A DNA stretch of 64,000 bases from Nocardia nova SH22a (GTDB taxonomy: Bacteria > Actinomycetota > Actinomycetes > Mycobacteriales > Mycobacteriaceae): the NCBI RefSeq assembly GCF_000523235.1, contig NZ_CP006850.1:5890001-5954000 (forward strand), in the 5' to 3' direction. The notes beneath the pieces were generated by a model that was not told the DNA's origin, made no database searches, and saw nothing but the letters and a program-made list of their open reading frames with translations. Positions within the stretch are counted from its first letter, which is position 1; each line of letters begins with the position of its first letter. The translations under genes and the position numbers were made by a program. Positions 55,801 to 64,000 of the stretch are shown here, piece by piece.

Positions 55801-56844
55801 CGCCACGTTCTCGCGCAGAACCCCGAGTTTTGTCCCTTCTTGGTAGGCGTGGGACTTCATCAGCCCCTCCCGGCGCGAGACGAGTTTGGCATGGCCCTGT
55901 TTGAGCTCGATCAATTTCTGCTCGATACCTGTGAGGTGTTGTTTTGCCGCGACATGCTGTCCGGCAGCCTTCCGCGCCTCCTCCGACAGTGCTTCGAGTT
56001 CGCTGGTCACCGAACTCAGCTCCCCAGCATGAGCGCGGAGTACACGCTGGGCATAGGTCCGCTGCTGATGCGCGAGCTTCGCCACCGCGGTCGATTCCTC
56101 ATCGAGACGGGCCAGCCGCTCCCGCTGCGCATCCAACCGCTCGAACCCCTCGGCGAGGTCGGCGAGTTCGTCGGTTCCCAAGGGCGGCAGCGCCTTCGAC
56201 AGCAGCGTCGACAACAGTCCGGGATCGAGGCGCTGGGACAGCTTCGGCATCCGCAACTGCAGTAGAGCGGTGATGAGAGCGTCGTACCGTTGTTCGGTCA
56301 GTTCCGGGAACAGTGTGGTACGCACGGCATTCCGGTATTCCGCGGCGTTCTCGTAGACGGAGCCGTACTCGCCGATCCGGGCATCGAGTTCGGATTTGCC
56401 GATGGGCCGTTCCGAATCGGTGAGTACCAGCACTCCTTCTTCGCCCGGCTCGCCGATCCGCTGGCTGGTGGTGAAGAAGTCCGGGTGCACGCTGGTGGTC
56501 CGGCTGGTGGCCTGCAGTCGGGCACCGCAGGTGAACCAGCGGTCCTGCTGCCGGAATTCGAGCCATACGTAACCGACGCGGGTCACACCGGTCGCGCCCT
56601 CGCCCATCATGTTCCAGTGCATCGTGCGTTCATTGGTGCCGAAGGTCGAGAGCCGATTGGCCCGCAAGCTGGCATCGAACAGGAAGGGCAGCAACAACTC
56701 CAGCGCCTTGGATTTGCCGCTGCCGTTCGCACCGCGTAGCAGCAGCCGGCCTTCGTGAAATTCGAAAATTTCACGGTAGTAGCGCCAGATGTTGAGGATT
56801 CCGGCGCGAGTCGGTGCCCAGCGCACCTGAGCGGCAGCGGTCAT
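52852..56844 (-). CDS. jetC: Wadjet type II JetC, SMC-like ATPase (TIGR02680)
   Basis: This 1330-residue MukB-like SMC protein is the motor of the Wadjet complex. Walker A is GANGSGKS (38-45), followed by a long coiled coil with a hinge-like middle (around residues 560-700). The ABC signature is LSGGEKA (near 1224) and Walker B is VILLDEVFVGVD (near 1254). The N-terminus RWAPTRAGILNIWRYYREIFEFHEGRLLLRG is diagnostic for TIGR02680. It works with JetA, JetB and JetD to extrude and cleave small circular DNA. The start overlaps the JetB stop by 4 nt. Confidence 0.92.
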   Translation of the reverse strand: MTAAAQVRWAPTRAGILNIWRYYREIFEFHEGRLLLRGANGSGKSKALELLLPFLFDASLRANRLSTFGTNERTMHWNMMGEGATGVTRVGYVWLEFRQQDRWFTCGARLQATSRTTSVHPDFFTTSQRIGEPGEEGVLVLTDSERPIGKSELDARIGEYGSVYENAAEYRNAVRTTLFPELTEQRYDALITALLQLRMPKLSQRLDPGLLSTLLSKALPPLGTDELADLAEGFERLDAQRERLARLDEESTAVAKLAHQQRTYAQRVLRAHAGELSSVTSELEALSEEARKAAGQHVAAKQHLTGIEQKLIELKQGHAKLVSRREGLMKSHAYQEGTKLGVLRENVAKAKRWHDDAERRTRAAIAAAASATEQYRNAQETAESWREAVVPAATEVQQAALSCGMSATVDEMAASSALPECSGLLRNSVAAREDRIRLVDRHIAEHEKKRALSEAEEKRVERARDNLVSADERLRTAGDERDRALESLRHDIEEWAQSCSELRVAAESLVSVADSDTGFAERVNEAVTDAREAIAAAIEACRRDKEGAVGERKQPAADREKLLAEQDVPPAVPRWRTADRSVMPGAPLWQLVDFAPAVDPAMAAAIEAALESSGLLDAWIGPRGEIAGHDIFAVPAAVADVTGWSLADMLIVHDEGTAEAESVRKVLAAISFGRTLTDGPTMAVAADGSWRIGTLHGSWDKPAVTYIGAEARRRNRERRLAELDAVIAEIDRRIQGYDLQLEKLAIRRRSVDAEMRAQPDRSALRSARTAVADADRHRDAADQAVRTAIADLARAQAAQTAALQDLHMCGAESGLPTETPALEALRNALKAFLGKAQTWLDYRRELQRAESDERARAGGADDADDEAQRSAEGEERAASDHRDAEEQLRAVEDSVGMEYHEVLNEIEALRTEISTATDSLEAERKREREWTGKEATLGTKAEAAAQAHRDKTAERDLIAQRFRELAGGNLPADAEIPESESFRDLLTGSGGVRAALDAARRVTAAWPTVPHTANNIGDALRRLSESVHECRTSLSARADLDLESDGDVQLFTAVVDGVRVGAAGLKDILRREAEQSRNDITQHEHELFDKTLTGDTRRHLASRIRQANALVDAMNEHLSRVRTASDVGVQLRWQVGKDLPPGTAAARELLLKDPAHLNDAAREALHRFLRDRIEEAKAADSATSWEQQLAEVFDYTRWHQFTVRIDRGRGEGFQELTKKLHGALSGGEKAIALHLPLFAAVAAHYHASPTAPRVILLDEVFVGVDTANRGQIFALLSALSLDLILTSDHEWCNYPELSGIAIHQIVTGDDSDAVTTVRFTWNGLELEAAA

Positions 56845-58097
56845 GAGGGCTCCTGGGTGGGATCGGCGATGCGAGGCTGCTGCACGCGATAGCGCGCCGC
56901 GGCTGGTAGCGGCACGACCAGCCCGGCCGTGGTGGTGCGAACCAGCTGGAACTGAGTGAGTACCGCCAGCGCGTCGGTAACCAGGTCACGGGGACCGTCG
57001 TCGGTGCGGTAGGTGCGTGCCCAGCGGGGGAATCGCTGCAACAGCTCTGCCGCGTGGCCGCGCAACTGCTCGACCGTGGTCGGGCCGGTCAGCTCTTCCA
57101 GCATCAGCAACGCGGCGACCTTGGCGGTGGCGGCGTCATCGGGGAATTTCTGGTCGGTGGACAGTGCCTCGGGGTCCACGAACATCACCCCTTCGGCCCG
57201 CTCCTCCAGGACGAAGCCGGCGGTATCGGCGGCTCGTTTGAGCATCTGCCGTCCGGTCGGGGTCGCCAGGTAGGTGCGTTCGGCATCGGTCAGGGTGTCG
57301 AAGTACAGCACGGGGTCGTCGATCAGTCGGCGAAACACGCTGTGCCGCAACCAGAGATTGCGCTGCGCGTCCGGTGCTGCGGGTGAATCGGTATGGCGGC
57401 CTCGAGGTTCGGCGGCGGCGCCGTAGCGACGTTCCCGGGTGAGTTCGCCGAGTATGTCGGGCAGCCGCAGCGGCACCTCCTCGGCCGGAACGCCCAGCTG
57501 CGACGGACCCGACGTGGTGACCAGCAGCCGCAGCAACAATGTGTTGTCGACCCGGTAGAGCACCTTCGCGTGCGTGGAGTCGACGTAACTGTCCGATGAT
57601 CCGTCGACGGGCTCCAGCACTCCGAACGACTCCAGAAGTCGCAGGACGTCGACAAACGCTCGCCGCTCCGAACGGTCGACCGGGTCGAATCCACCGATCA
57701 GCGGTTCGTTCGCGGTAGCGGCGGCCACATTGCCGGCCAGGATGCCGATGGTGGTCACCGGAACTGTGCACAACTCCGCCGCGACGACACACAGCAGCAC
57801 ATACCGGCGGCGGTCGAACGGCGCCCGCTGGGAACGATGTCGACGAGCCGGACGCGTGGGATCGACGCTGGCGCGGACCTTGCGCAACCGCGCGTAGCCC
57901 ACCCGGGGCTCCACGATGAGTCCCCAACCACAGAAGGTGTCGAACCAGGCGGCAATCGGTACCCGGCGACGGCGCACGACGTCGAACCGGTCCGGGGCCG
58001 ACCTGGCAGTGAGCAGCGGTTCGGCGAGCAGATAGCGGATGCCGCGTCCTACCTCCTCCTTTTCGGCGATCGCGAGCTGGTTGGTGAGGTCGCTCAT
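56841..58097 (-). CDS. jetB: Wadjet type II JetB (TIGR02678)
   Basis: This 418-residue protein is the MukE-like winged-helix partner of JetC. The N-terminus is DLTNQLAIAEKEEVGRGIRYLLAEPLLTARSAPDRFDVVRRRRVPIAAWFDTFCGW. DRRRYVLLCVVAAELCTVPVTTIGILA follows, and the C-terminal VTDALAVLTQFQLVRTTTAGLVVPLPAAARYR is a winged helix. The ATG overlaps the JetA stop by 4 nt, so A-B-C are translationally coupled. A long in-frame extension into JetA was rejected. Confidence 0.9.
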   Translation of the reverse strand: MSDLTNQLAIAEKEEVGRGIRYLLAEPLLTARSAPDRFDVVRRRRVPIAAWFDTFCGWGLIVEPRVGYARLRKVRASVDPTRPARRHRSQRAPFDRRRYVLLCVVAAELCTVPVTTIGILAGNVAAATANEPLIGGFDPVDRSERRAFVDVLRLLESFGVLEPVDGSSDSYVDSTHAKVLYRVDNTLLLRLLVTTSGPSQLGVPAEEVPLRLPDILGELTRERRYGAAAEPRGRHTDSPAAPDAQRNLWLRHSVFRRLIDDPVLYFDTLTDAERTYLATPTGRQMLKRAADTAGFVLEERAEGVMFVDPEALSTDQKFPDDAATAKVAALLMLEELTGPTTVEQLRGHAAELLQRFPRWARTYRTDDGPRDLVTDALAVLTQFQLVRTTTAGLVVPLPAAARYRVQQPRIADPTQEPS

Positions 58098-59608
58098 CGC
58101 CGGACTCCGACGGCACGAATCTCGACGAGATAGTCCGGACCGCGGAAGATTCCGTGCGGCAGGCGCAGTTCGGCGACAGCGCCGTCCGTCGCGGGCCGCA
58201 GCACGATCTGGATGCGGCCGTCGTGTGCCCGGGCCGAACGGACGCACTCGGAATCCGGTGCCGATCCGAGTGCGCGGCCGATCAGGTCGAGAAGGCGCTG
58301 GAACATCGCGTGGTCGAGTTGCTCGAATTCCGACAGCCGCCGCACGATGCCGCCGGTATCGAGCATCTCCCAAGCCGCCTCTATTTCCGCACGCTCGGCG
58401 ATCGCCTTGGCCGCGCGCTCCTTACGCAGGGCCGAAACATCGGGCACAGCGCCCGTCCGTCCCATCCGTTCGGTCTTGCCCGCACTGCGCAGCAGCGGCG
58501 ACACCGGCACACCCGGGGCATCGATCCACGACGCCGTATAACTCACCAGTTCCGGGTCCGGGTGGGCCAGGTGGGCATGTCGCGCCGGGCTGAGCCCGAA
58601 CACCGTGGACCACAAGCGATTCAGGTCGTCTCCGGCGGGGATGATCGAAAACCAGCGAGCGAGTTCGCGGAAGTCTGCCACGGCATTGCTGGAACGGCGG
58701 CGCGATTCGGTGAGGCGATCGAGAACTTGGAGAAGCGTGACGATGGCACGCCGTCCCACATGCCGTAGCTGATCGATACGCGGTGCGCAACCGTCGGCGG
58801 GCAGAAACCAGGCACGCAACCCCGCCCAGCGAGCCCGGCGTTGTTCCAGCCACGCCGGGCGAGGATCGGGCCCGCTGATCGCGGGCAGGTCGGCACCGGC
58901 CAGCGCCCGTTGCTGCAACCGGGCGACTCCGAAATCCTCGAGCTGCCGGATCCGGATCGCGATGGTGTGTGCACGGATGTCGAGATCGTCGAGGAACTCC
59001 TGCAGGTAAGCGACCGTGGCGGATTTGACTTCATGGAACACCGCGAGATCCACTCCGTCGGCACGCAGCAAACGTTGCAACTCGCCGTTGAATTGCTTTG
59101 TCCCGGAACGCAATGCCTCCAAGTGGCCCTCCAGCTCGGCCAGCACTACGTAGACCTGCCGATCGGTGCCGGACTCCACTACGCGAATCAGATCGGCCAA
59201 CCGATCGGCGATCGCGTCCAGTACTGCGGTCTGCAAGGCACCGCTCGAAGCGAGCACGGTCAAGGCGTGCACCACCCCGGCGAAGGCGGCCTCCCCCATC
59301 TTGGTCAGCGAATAGAGCAGATTGCGACGTTCGTAGTCGACTGCCGTGCGGTAGTTCTCCGAATGATTCTGGATGACATCCACCAGATTCCAGGCGCGCA
59401 ACTGGTCCAGCACCTCGGCCAGTTCGTCCTCGGAAACCGGTTCGAGCCGCCCGACCGAGGGCAACCGGGATCGCAGATTGTCCAGACTCAGCGCGGTCTC
59501 GAGATGTTCGTTCGCCTCACCGAACGCATGCAGCACCGCCGTATACACCCCCGAACGCTCAGCCCCGGTGAACCGGAACATCTCCGGCGGTACGCGAATC
59601 GGGTCCAT
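58094..59608 (-). CDS. jetA: Wadjet type II JetA (TIGR02677)
   Basis: This 504-residue kleisin-like subunit, corresponding to MukF, has the N-terminus PEMFRFTGAERSGVYTAVLHAFGEANEHLETALSLDNLRSRL. A winged-helix-like segment follows (LAEVLDQLRAWNLVDVIQ). A long helical region contains FHEVKSATVAYLQEFLDDLDIRAHTIAIRI, and the C-terminal domain ends in a beta-rich segment (RIQIVLRPATDGAVAELRLPHGIFRGPDYLVEI). The ATG at 59608 has GGGGAG about 9 nt upstream. It lies 49 nt after the JetD stop, completing a D-A-B-C operon. Confidence 0.9.
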   Translation of the reverse strand: MDPIRVPPEMFRFTGAERSGVYTAVLHAFGEANEHLETALSLDNLRSRLPSVGRLEPVSEDELAEVLDQLRAWNLVDVIQNHSENYRTAVDYERRNLLYSLTKMGEAAFAGVVHALTVLASSGALQTAVLDAIADRLADLIRVVESGTDRQVYVVLAELEGHLEALRSGTKQFNGELQRLLRADGVDLAVFHEVKSATVAYLQEFLDDLDIRAHTIAIRIRQLEDFGVARLQQRALAGADLPAISGPDPRPAWLEQRRARWAGLRAWFLPADGCAPRIDQLRHVGRRAIVTLLQVLDRLTESRRRSSNAVADFRELARWFSIIPAGDDLNRLWSTVFGLSPARHAHLAHPDPELVSYTASWIDAPGVPVSPLLRSAGKTERMGRTGAVPDVSALRKERAAKAIAERAEIEAAWEMLDTGGIVRRLSEFEQLDHAMFQRLLDLIGRALGSAPDSECVRSARAHDGRIQIVLRPATDGAVAELRLPHGIFRGPDYLVEIRAVGVRR

Positions 59609-59657
59609 GCGGCGTCTCCCCTCGATCACCAGCCACGGTAACGCCGGACACCGACAA

Positions 59658-60866
59658 CTACGTCGACAGCTCGTCCAGGAGGATCCCTACGACCCGCTCC
59701 TCCGGCACCGAGACTCCGGTGTGCCGCATATGCGCGGCCAGATCGCTGTCCCAGGGAGCCTCCGACACCCTGCCCACTGGTGGACCGACCTGGCCGACCG
59801 ATGCGAGATAGTCCGCGGCGCCCATCCGCCACGGATGTGCTCCGGTCCGGGCGATCACGTGTGCGGCGATCCGCAAGCCTTCGCCATCGAAATCACCGTG
59901 GTATTCGAGCCGGGCACCCGCGGCCGCCAGGAGATCCAGGAGCCGAATACCAGCGCTGGACGGCCAACCGGCGGTGCACACCATCGGCGGGCACGAAGGT
60001 CCGAAGCGTTGCAGCGCGGTCGCGAGCACGCTCGGATTCTCCACCACCCGAACCACTTCCGGGACGACGGTGAGCCGATCCGCACCACGTATCTGCTGCA
60101 GAGTCAGAGAGGCGGCCGAACCTGCCGCGACGCACACTCGCAGAACACCTTCCAACACCGAACCAGGAGCGGTCACCCACAGCCCCGCGACCAGAACAGT
60201 GGATGACAGCTCGTCGTCGGCTATGCCAGCCATCTCCCACAAACCGCGCATTCCGACAGCATCGCCGGGCACATCGCAATCGTGGATGATCGCCAGAGCG
60301 CGAAAGACAGCCGCGTGCAGGCGAGTTCCGTTGTCCAGCGCATGTGGATCGCGCGCCGTCTGCTCGGCGAACACGGGTAACGACACTCCCGCCGCGGGAA
60401 TTGCCCGCAGCACGGCCAGCGCATCGGCCAGGAAGTCTCGTGTCTTGTCGACCGAACCGCCGACAATTCCGGCGCGACGCATCGCACGGGCCCATTCCAC
60501 CAGCGCGGGTTGTGCCAGCACCACCGGGTGGGTTTCCAGCCAGTCCCACAATTCCCGGCGCTGGGCCGCCTGCTCGGCGCGCGCTGCCGACCGATTCTCG
60601 ATCGGCCCGACCAGTCGCTCTGCCACCTGTCGCGCGGTCATCCCCACAGCCTCTGTCAACGCGGAATCGAGCCGATCGACACGGATGGTGCATATCTCGG
60701 CCGACAGCGTCGCCATTCCCAGCAGATCGGCCAAAGCCTCACGTTCGGCCGTGTTCATCGGTCCGATCCGTACCGATGTCACCGCGGTGCCGGAGCCCAA
60801 TCGATGATGCAACGCTCGCCAGACAGTCATCAGATCGGCCGACAGCTCGTGCACCGTCCCACCCAT
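59658..60866 (-). CDS. jetD: Wadjet type II JetD, toprim nuclease (TIGR02679)
   Basis: This 402-residue protein is the nuclease subunit. The C-terminal toprim-like region contains EYHGDFDGEGLRIA, with the metal-binding Asp325-x-Asp327 pair, and an upstream acidic/NPSV segment (VVENPSVLATAL). The N-terminal part is helical with an arm-like region around MTARQVAERLVGPIENRSAARAEQAAQRRELWDWLETH. The start ATG 60866 (MGGTVHEL) is taken; a GTG two codons upstream is equally possible. Type II Wadjet systems cleave plasmid-sized circles; all four subunits are present and intact here. Confidence 0.88.
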   Translation of the reverse strand: MGGTVHELSADLMTVWRALHHRLGSGTAVTSVRIGPMNTAEREALADLLGMATLSAEICTIRVDRLDSALTEAVGMTARQVAERLVGPIENRSAARAEQAAQRRELWDWLETHPVVLAQPALVEWARAMRRAGIVGGSVDKTRDFLADALAVLRAIPAAGVSLPVFAEQTARDPHALDNGTRLHAAVFRALAIIHDCDVPGDAVGMRGLWEMAGIADDELSSTVLVAGLWVTAPGSVLEGVLRVCVAAGSAASLTLQQIRGADRLTVVPEVVRVVENPSVLATALQRFGPSCPPMVCTAGWPSSAGIRLLDLLAAAGARLEYHGDFDGEGLRIAAHVIARTGAHPWRMGAADYLASVGQVGPPVGRVSEAPWDSDLAAHMRHTGVSVPEERVVGILLDELST

Positions 60867-60963
60867 GATCACCACAGTATCGAGGACGGCCTCGGAACGA
60901 GCATTCGTTCCCGAACAACTCGCGACCCGCCGTCGCGATCGGATCGACCCGACAGCCTCCTCA

Positions 60964-62736
60964 CTACTCGGCGACCACCTCCACCGGGTCGCGGAACTGG
61001 GTGGCGAGCAATCGGGCGTAGTGGCTGTCGGGGAGTGCGGACAGTTCCTCGTGGGTGCCGGTCTCCACCACCGATCCCCCGTCGAGGACCACGACGAAGT
61101 CCGCGCTGCGGATCGTCGAAAGGCGGTGGGCGACAATGAGGGTGGTGTGGCCTCGGCGGGCGGTGCGCAGGGCGGTGTGGATGGCTCGTTCGTTCTCGCT
61201 GTCGAGGTTGGAGGCGGCCTCGTCCATGATCAGTACGGGGGCGCCGGTGACCAGGGCTCGGGCGATCGCCAGTCGCTGGCGTTGGCCTCCGGACAGGTGG
61301 GCGCCGCGCTCGCCGACCTGGGTGTCGTAGCCGTCGGGCAGGTCGGCGATGAAATCGTGTGCGTTGGCGGCGGTTGCGGCGGCCACCAGGTCGTCGCCGG
61401 TGGCCTCGGGGCGGCCCAGGCGGAGATTGTCGGCGACGGTACCGGTGAACAGGTAGATGTCCTGCGGCACGATGGTGATCACCTCGCGTAGCCGCTGCAA
61501 GGGAAATTCCCTCAGGTCGTGACCGTCTACGCGGATGGCGCCGCGGTCGGGGTCCCAGAATCGCAGCAGCAGGTTCACGCAGGTGGACTTGCCCGCGCCG
61601 GACCGGCCCACCACGGCGACGGTGCTGCCCGCGGGCACTTCGAAGTCCACTGCTTCGAGCACCGGACGTCCGGGTAGATAACCGAATGTGACGGTGTCGA
61701 AGCGCAGTGCCGGAGGTGTCGCGATCTCCGGAGCGGCGACCGCGGTATCGGCGATCTGGGCCGGTTGGGAGACGATCTCGGTGACCCGGCGCGCACTGGC
61801 CCGCAACGGCGCGAGCATGCCCGCCACCCCGCCGATCTCGGCGACCGTGCTGAGCGCGGCGAAGATCAAGGCGATCGCCGCGACCGCCCAGGCCAGGCCG
61901 ATCCGGTCGTCGCTCACCAGCACGGCGGCGGCCACCAGTGCCGACACCTTCGCCGCCGCCATCACGAAATCTGTTGCCGCCGATTGGAATCCGAGGATCC
62001 GGCCGTGGGCGAGCTGTTCGGTCCGGTAACGCTCGGTGCGATCGGCCAGTCGGCGCTGGAACGATTCCACCTGTCCGAACAGCACCAGCTCGCGCAGGCC
62101 GCCGACACCGTCGACGACGTCGGCGTTGAGGGCGCCCAGTTCCGCGCGCAACCGCTGCCCGCCCGCGTTCGCCCACCTGCTCAGCAGCAACGGCAGTGCG
62201 AGCGTGAGCACCGTGGCGATCAGCATGATCACCGCGAAGATCGGGTGCACCACCGCGAGACCGATCAGAACCGCCACCGCGACAACGGCATTGGCGACCG
62301 CGGGCGGAGCGAGGTGAGCGAAGAAGGTCTCCAGCGTTTCCACATCGCCCATTGCGACGGCCGCAAGGTCACCGGTGCGCCGCCCCTGTAGTTCTCGCGG
62401 CGCACTGCGTTCCATCCCGTCGAATACACGCAGCCGGGTGGTGGCCTGATGCCGGAAGGCGAAGGCGTGCGCGTACTGGATATTCATCCAACTACCCACG
62501 GTCGCAAGGACAACCGCGATCACCAGCACCGTCAGTCCGGGGCCGAGCCGATCCGCCGACCGGCCGAGCGCCGCCGCGCCCGCCAGCCAGCCACCGGCCG
62601 CACCGGCGACCACCGCCCCGCCGTATTGGAGCACACCGCCGACGATCGCCGTGATCAGCGCCGTACTCCCGCTCTGCGCGCCACGCAATGTCTCCATCAA
62701 TTCCCACCGCTGTGGTGCGGCGGCCGTGTCGGTCAT
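60964..62736 (-). CDS. ABC exporter half-transporter (permease-ATPase fusion), second subunit
   Basis: This 590-residue type IV (ABCB-like) half-transporter has six membrane helices (residues about 25-300). The nucleotide-binding domain has Walker A GRSGAGKST, Q-loop IVPQDIYLFTGTV, signature LSGGQRQRLAIARAL, Walker B VLIMDEAASNLD and H-loop IVAHRLST. Its ATG shares one base with the stop of the partner subunit (TGATG), so the two form a coupled pair, probably a heterodimer. Substrate is unknown. It lies 97 bp upstream of the Wadjet jetD gene on the same strand, so read-through is possible. Confidence 0.88.
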   Translation of the reverse strand: MTDTAAAPQRWELMETLRGAQSGSTALITAIVGGVLQYGGAVVAGAAGGWLAGAAALGRSADRLGPGLTVLVIAVVLATVGSWMNIQYAHAFAFRHQATTRLRVFDGMERSAPRELQGRRTGDLAAVAMGDVETLETFFAHLAPPAVANAVVAVAVLIGLAVVHPIFAVIMLIATVLTLALPLLLSRWANAGGQRLRAELGALNADVVDGVGGLRELVLFGQVESFQRRLADRTERYRTEQLAHGRILGFQSAATDFVMAAAKVSALVAAAVLVSDDRIGLAWAVAAIALIFAALSTVAEIGGVAGMLAPLRASARRVTEIVSQPAQIADTAVAAPEIATPPALRFDTVTFGYLPGRPVLEAVDFEVPAGSTVAVVGRSGAGKSTCVNLLLRFWDPDRGAIRVDGHDLREFPLQRLREVITIVPQDIYLFTGTVADNLRLGRPEATGDDLVAAATAANAHDFIADLPDGYDTQVGERGAHLSGGQRQRLAIARALVTGAPVLIMDEAASNLDSENERAIHTALRTARRGHTTLIVAHRLSTIRSADFVVVLDGGSVVETGTHEELSALPDSHYARLLATQFRDPVEVVAE

Positions 62737-64000
62737 CAGTGCTCCTCCTGCTGTGCCGCGACCAGGTCGCGATAGCGGCCGACCCGCGCGAGCAGATCGG
62801 TGTGGGTTCCGGATTCGGCGGTACGCCCCTGATCCAGGACGACGATGCGGTCGGCATCGCGCACCGTCGAAAGCCGGTGGGCGATGACGACTGTGGTGCG
62901 ATCGACGGTCAGCCGGTCCAGGGCGGCCTGGATGGCGGCCTCGGTGGCCGCGTCCACCGAGGCGGTCGCCTCGTCCAGCACCAGGATCGGACGGTCGGCG
63001 AGTACCGCGCGGGCGATCGCCAGCCGTTGGCGTTGCCCGCCCGACAGCAGCGTGCCGCGCTCACTGATCTCGGTGTCGTAGCCGTCGGGCAGGTCGGCGA
63101 TGAAGTCGTGCGCACCGGCGATCCGGGCGGCTCGCTCCACGTCCGCGGCGGCGGCACCGGGCCGGGCCATCGCGATATTGGCGCGGACCGTGCCGGTGAA
63201 CAGGTAAGTATCCTGTGAGACAACGGAAATCAGCGATCGCAGCCGAGTCAGCGGCAGGTCGCGCAGATCGCGCCCGCCCACCCGTACGCTGCCGTGTTGC
63301 GGATCGAAGAACCGGGCGAGCAGGGCCACCAGGGTGCTCTTACCCGCACCGGAGGGACCGACCACCGCGACGGTTTCGCCGACCTCCACCCGGAGCGAGA
63401 AGTCCGTGAGCACCGGATCCTCCCGGCCCGGATAGGTGAAGGTGACTCCCTCGAAGGCGATCGACGGTTCCAGCGGACCGGCCTCGTCACGAGCGGTGTC
63501 GCCGACCAGCCTCGGCGTCTCGAACAATTCGGTGAGCCGCCGGGCGCCGGTCGCCGCGTCGTAGCTGGTGTGGAACGATCCGGCGAGCGTGCCGACGGTG
63601 CGCAACGCCTCCGCCGACAGCAGCAGGGTCAGGAATACCGTTTCCACCGCCGTCGCCCCGCTCGCGCACCGGTAGGCGGCCACCGCGACCATGCACGCCA
63701 GACCTCCCACCACCGCGAAGGTGGCGATTCCGGTCGAGACCAGCGCGACGGCCATCTCCCGAACCCATTGCGCCACCAGATGATCCGACTTCTCCGCCAG
63801 TTCCTTGCGCCGCCGGGCGCCGGCCCCGAACGCCTTGAGCGTGGTGATGCCCTGCAGCACGTCGAGCAGAGTCGCCCCGAGTCCCACATACGCCGACATA
63901 CGGGCCGTGCCCCGGGCCTCGAGCGGCTTCGCCCACAGCATCGGACCCACGACGCCGACCACCATCCACCCGACCAGGACGGCGGCCAGCCAGATGTCGC
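62736..64000 (-). CDS. ABC exporter half-transporter, first subunit (5' end outside window)
   Basis: The visible 421 codons hold the C-terminal part of the membrane domain (LLDVLQGITTLKAFGAG is the usual coupling-helix segment). A full ATPase follows: Walker A GPSGAGKST, Q-loop VVSQDTYLFTGTV, LSGGQRQRLAIARAVL, ILVLDEATASVD and VIAHRLST. The frame remains open to the window edge, so the first helices and start lie outside. Together with the next gene it forms a heterodimeric exporter of the CydDC/IrtAB-like layout; neither identity can be fixed from this window. Confidence 0.88.
   Translation of the reverse strand, partial: DIWLAAVLVGWMVVGVVGPMLWAKPLEARGTARMSAYVGLGATLLDVLQGITTLKAFGAGARRRKELAEKSDHLVAQWVREMAVALVSTGIATFAVVGGLACMVAVAAYRCASGATAVETVFLTLLLSAEALRTVGTLAGSFHTSYDAATGARRLTELFETPRLVGDTARDEAGPLEPSIAFEGVTFTYPGREDPVLTDFSLRVEVGETVAVVGPSGAGKSTLVALLARFFDPQHGSVRVGGRDLRDLPLTRLRSLISVVSQDTYLFTGTVRANIAMARPGAAAADVERAARIAGAHDFIADLPDGYDTEISERGTLLSGGQRQRLAIARAVLADRPILVLDEATASVDAATEAAIQAALDRLTVDRTTVVIAHRLSTVRDADRIVVLDQGRTAESGTHTDLLARVGRYRDLVAAQQEEH

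Overview
The window is high-G+C actinobacterial chromosome, most likely Nocardia or a close Nocardiaceae relative. The first 30 kb follow the gene order of the Mycobacterium tuberculosis Rv2728c-Rv2753c block: extradiol-dioxygenase-like protein, DUF349, miaB, recX, recA, DUF3046, glycosyltransferase, pspA, clgR, pgsA, argA-like GNAT, ftsK, rnj, dapA. Inserted into this block are a complete gluABCD-type glutamate/amino-acid ABC transporter and a divergent Lrp/MFS pair. recA carries no intein. No rRNA, tRNA or CRISPR was recognised. Assignments rest on reading the sequence and recall of families; nothing was searched.

1-30.6 kb: housekeeping core. This covers tRNA modification (miaB), amino-acid import, DNA repair (recA-recX with a LexA box), envelope stress (clgR-pspA-PspM-like, with an ECF-type promoter before clgR), phospholipid synthesis (pgsA with cinA), chromosome translocation (ftsK), RNA decay (RNase J) and lysine/DAP synthesis (dapA).

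30.7-41.3 kb: a signalling region. A ribbon-helix-helix/HicB-like gene sits under a ladder of TGACGTCA-like sites. Two paralogous three-gene cassettes (response regulator, histidine kinase, degenerate kinase-like partner) diverge as mirror images around a flavodoxin-like gene and a small orphan. A STAND-type NTPase follows, preceded in its operon by a small LuxR-type protein whose DNA-binding domain resembles those of the two response regulators.

41.4-45.6 kb: accessory genes and decay. A P450 lacks the usual ExxR motif, an alcohol dehydrogenase has lost its core, two tandem paralogues of unknown function include one N-terminally truncated copy, and an XRE/DUF5753 gene carries two frameshifts next to DUF397.

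45.6-60.9 kb: mobile and defence island. An IS3-type element (26-bp imperfect terminal inverted repeats) is itself split by an IS30-type element; both are degenerate. A lower-G+C type II restriction-modification operon (HTH protein, gamma-type adenine methyltransferase, XamI-like endonuclease) follows, then a headless NADAR remnant, a Uma2-type nuclease and a complete type II Wadjet system (JetD-A-B-C). The window ends in a pair of ABC exporter half-transporters, the last running off the edge.
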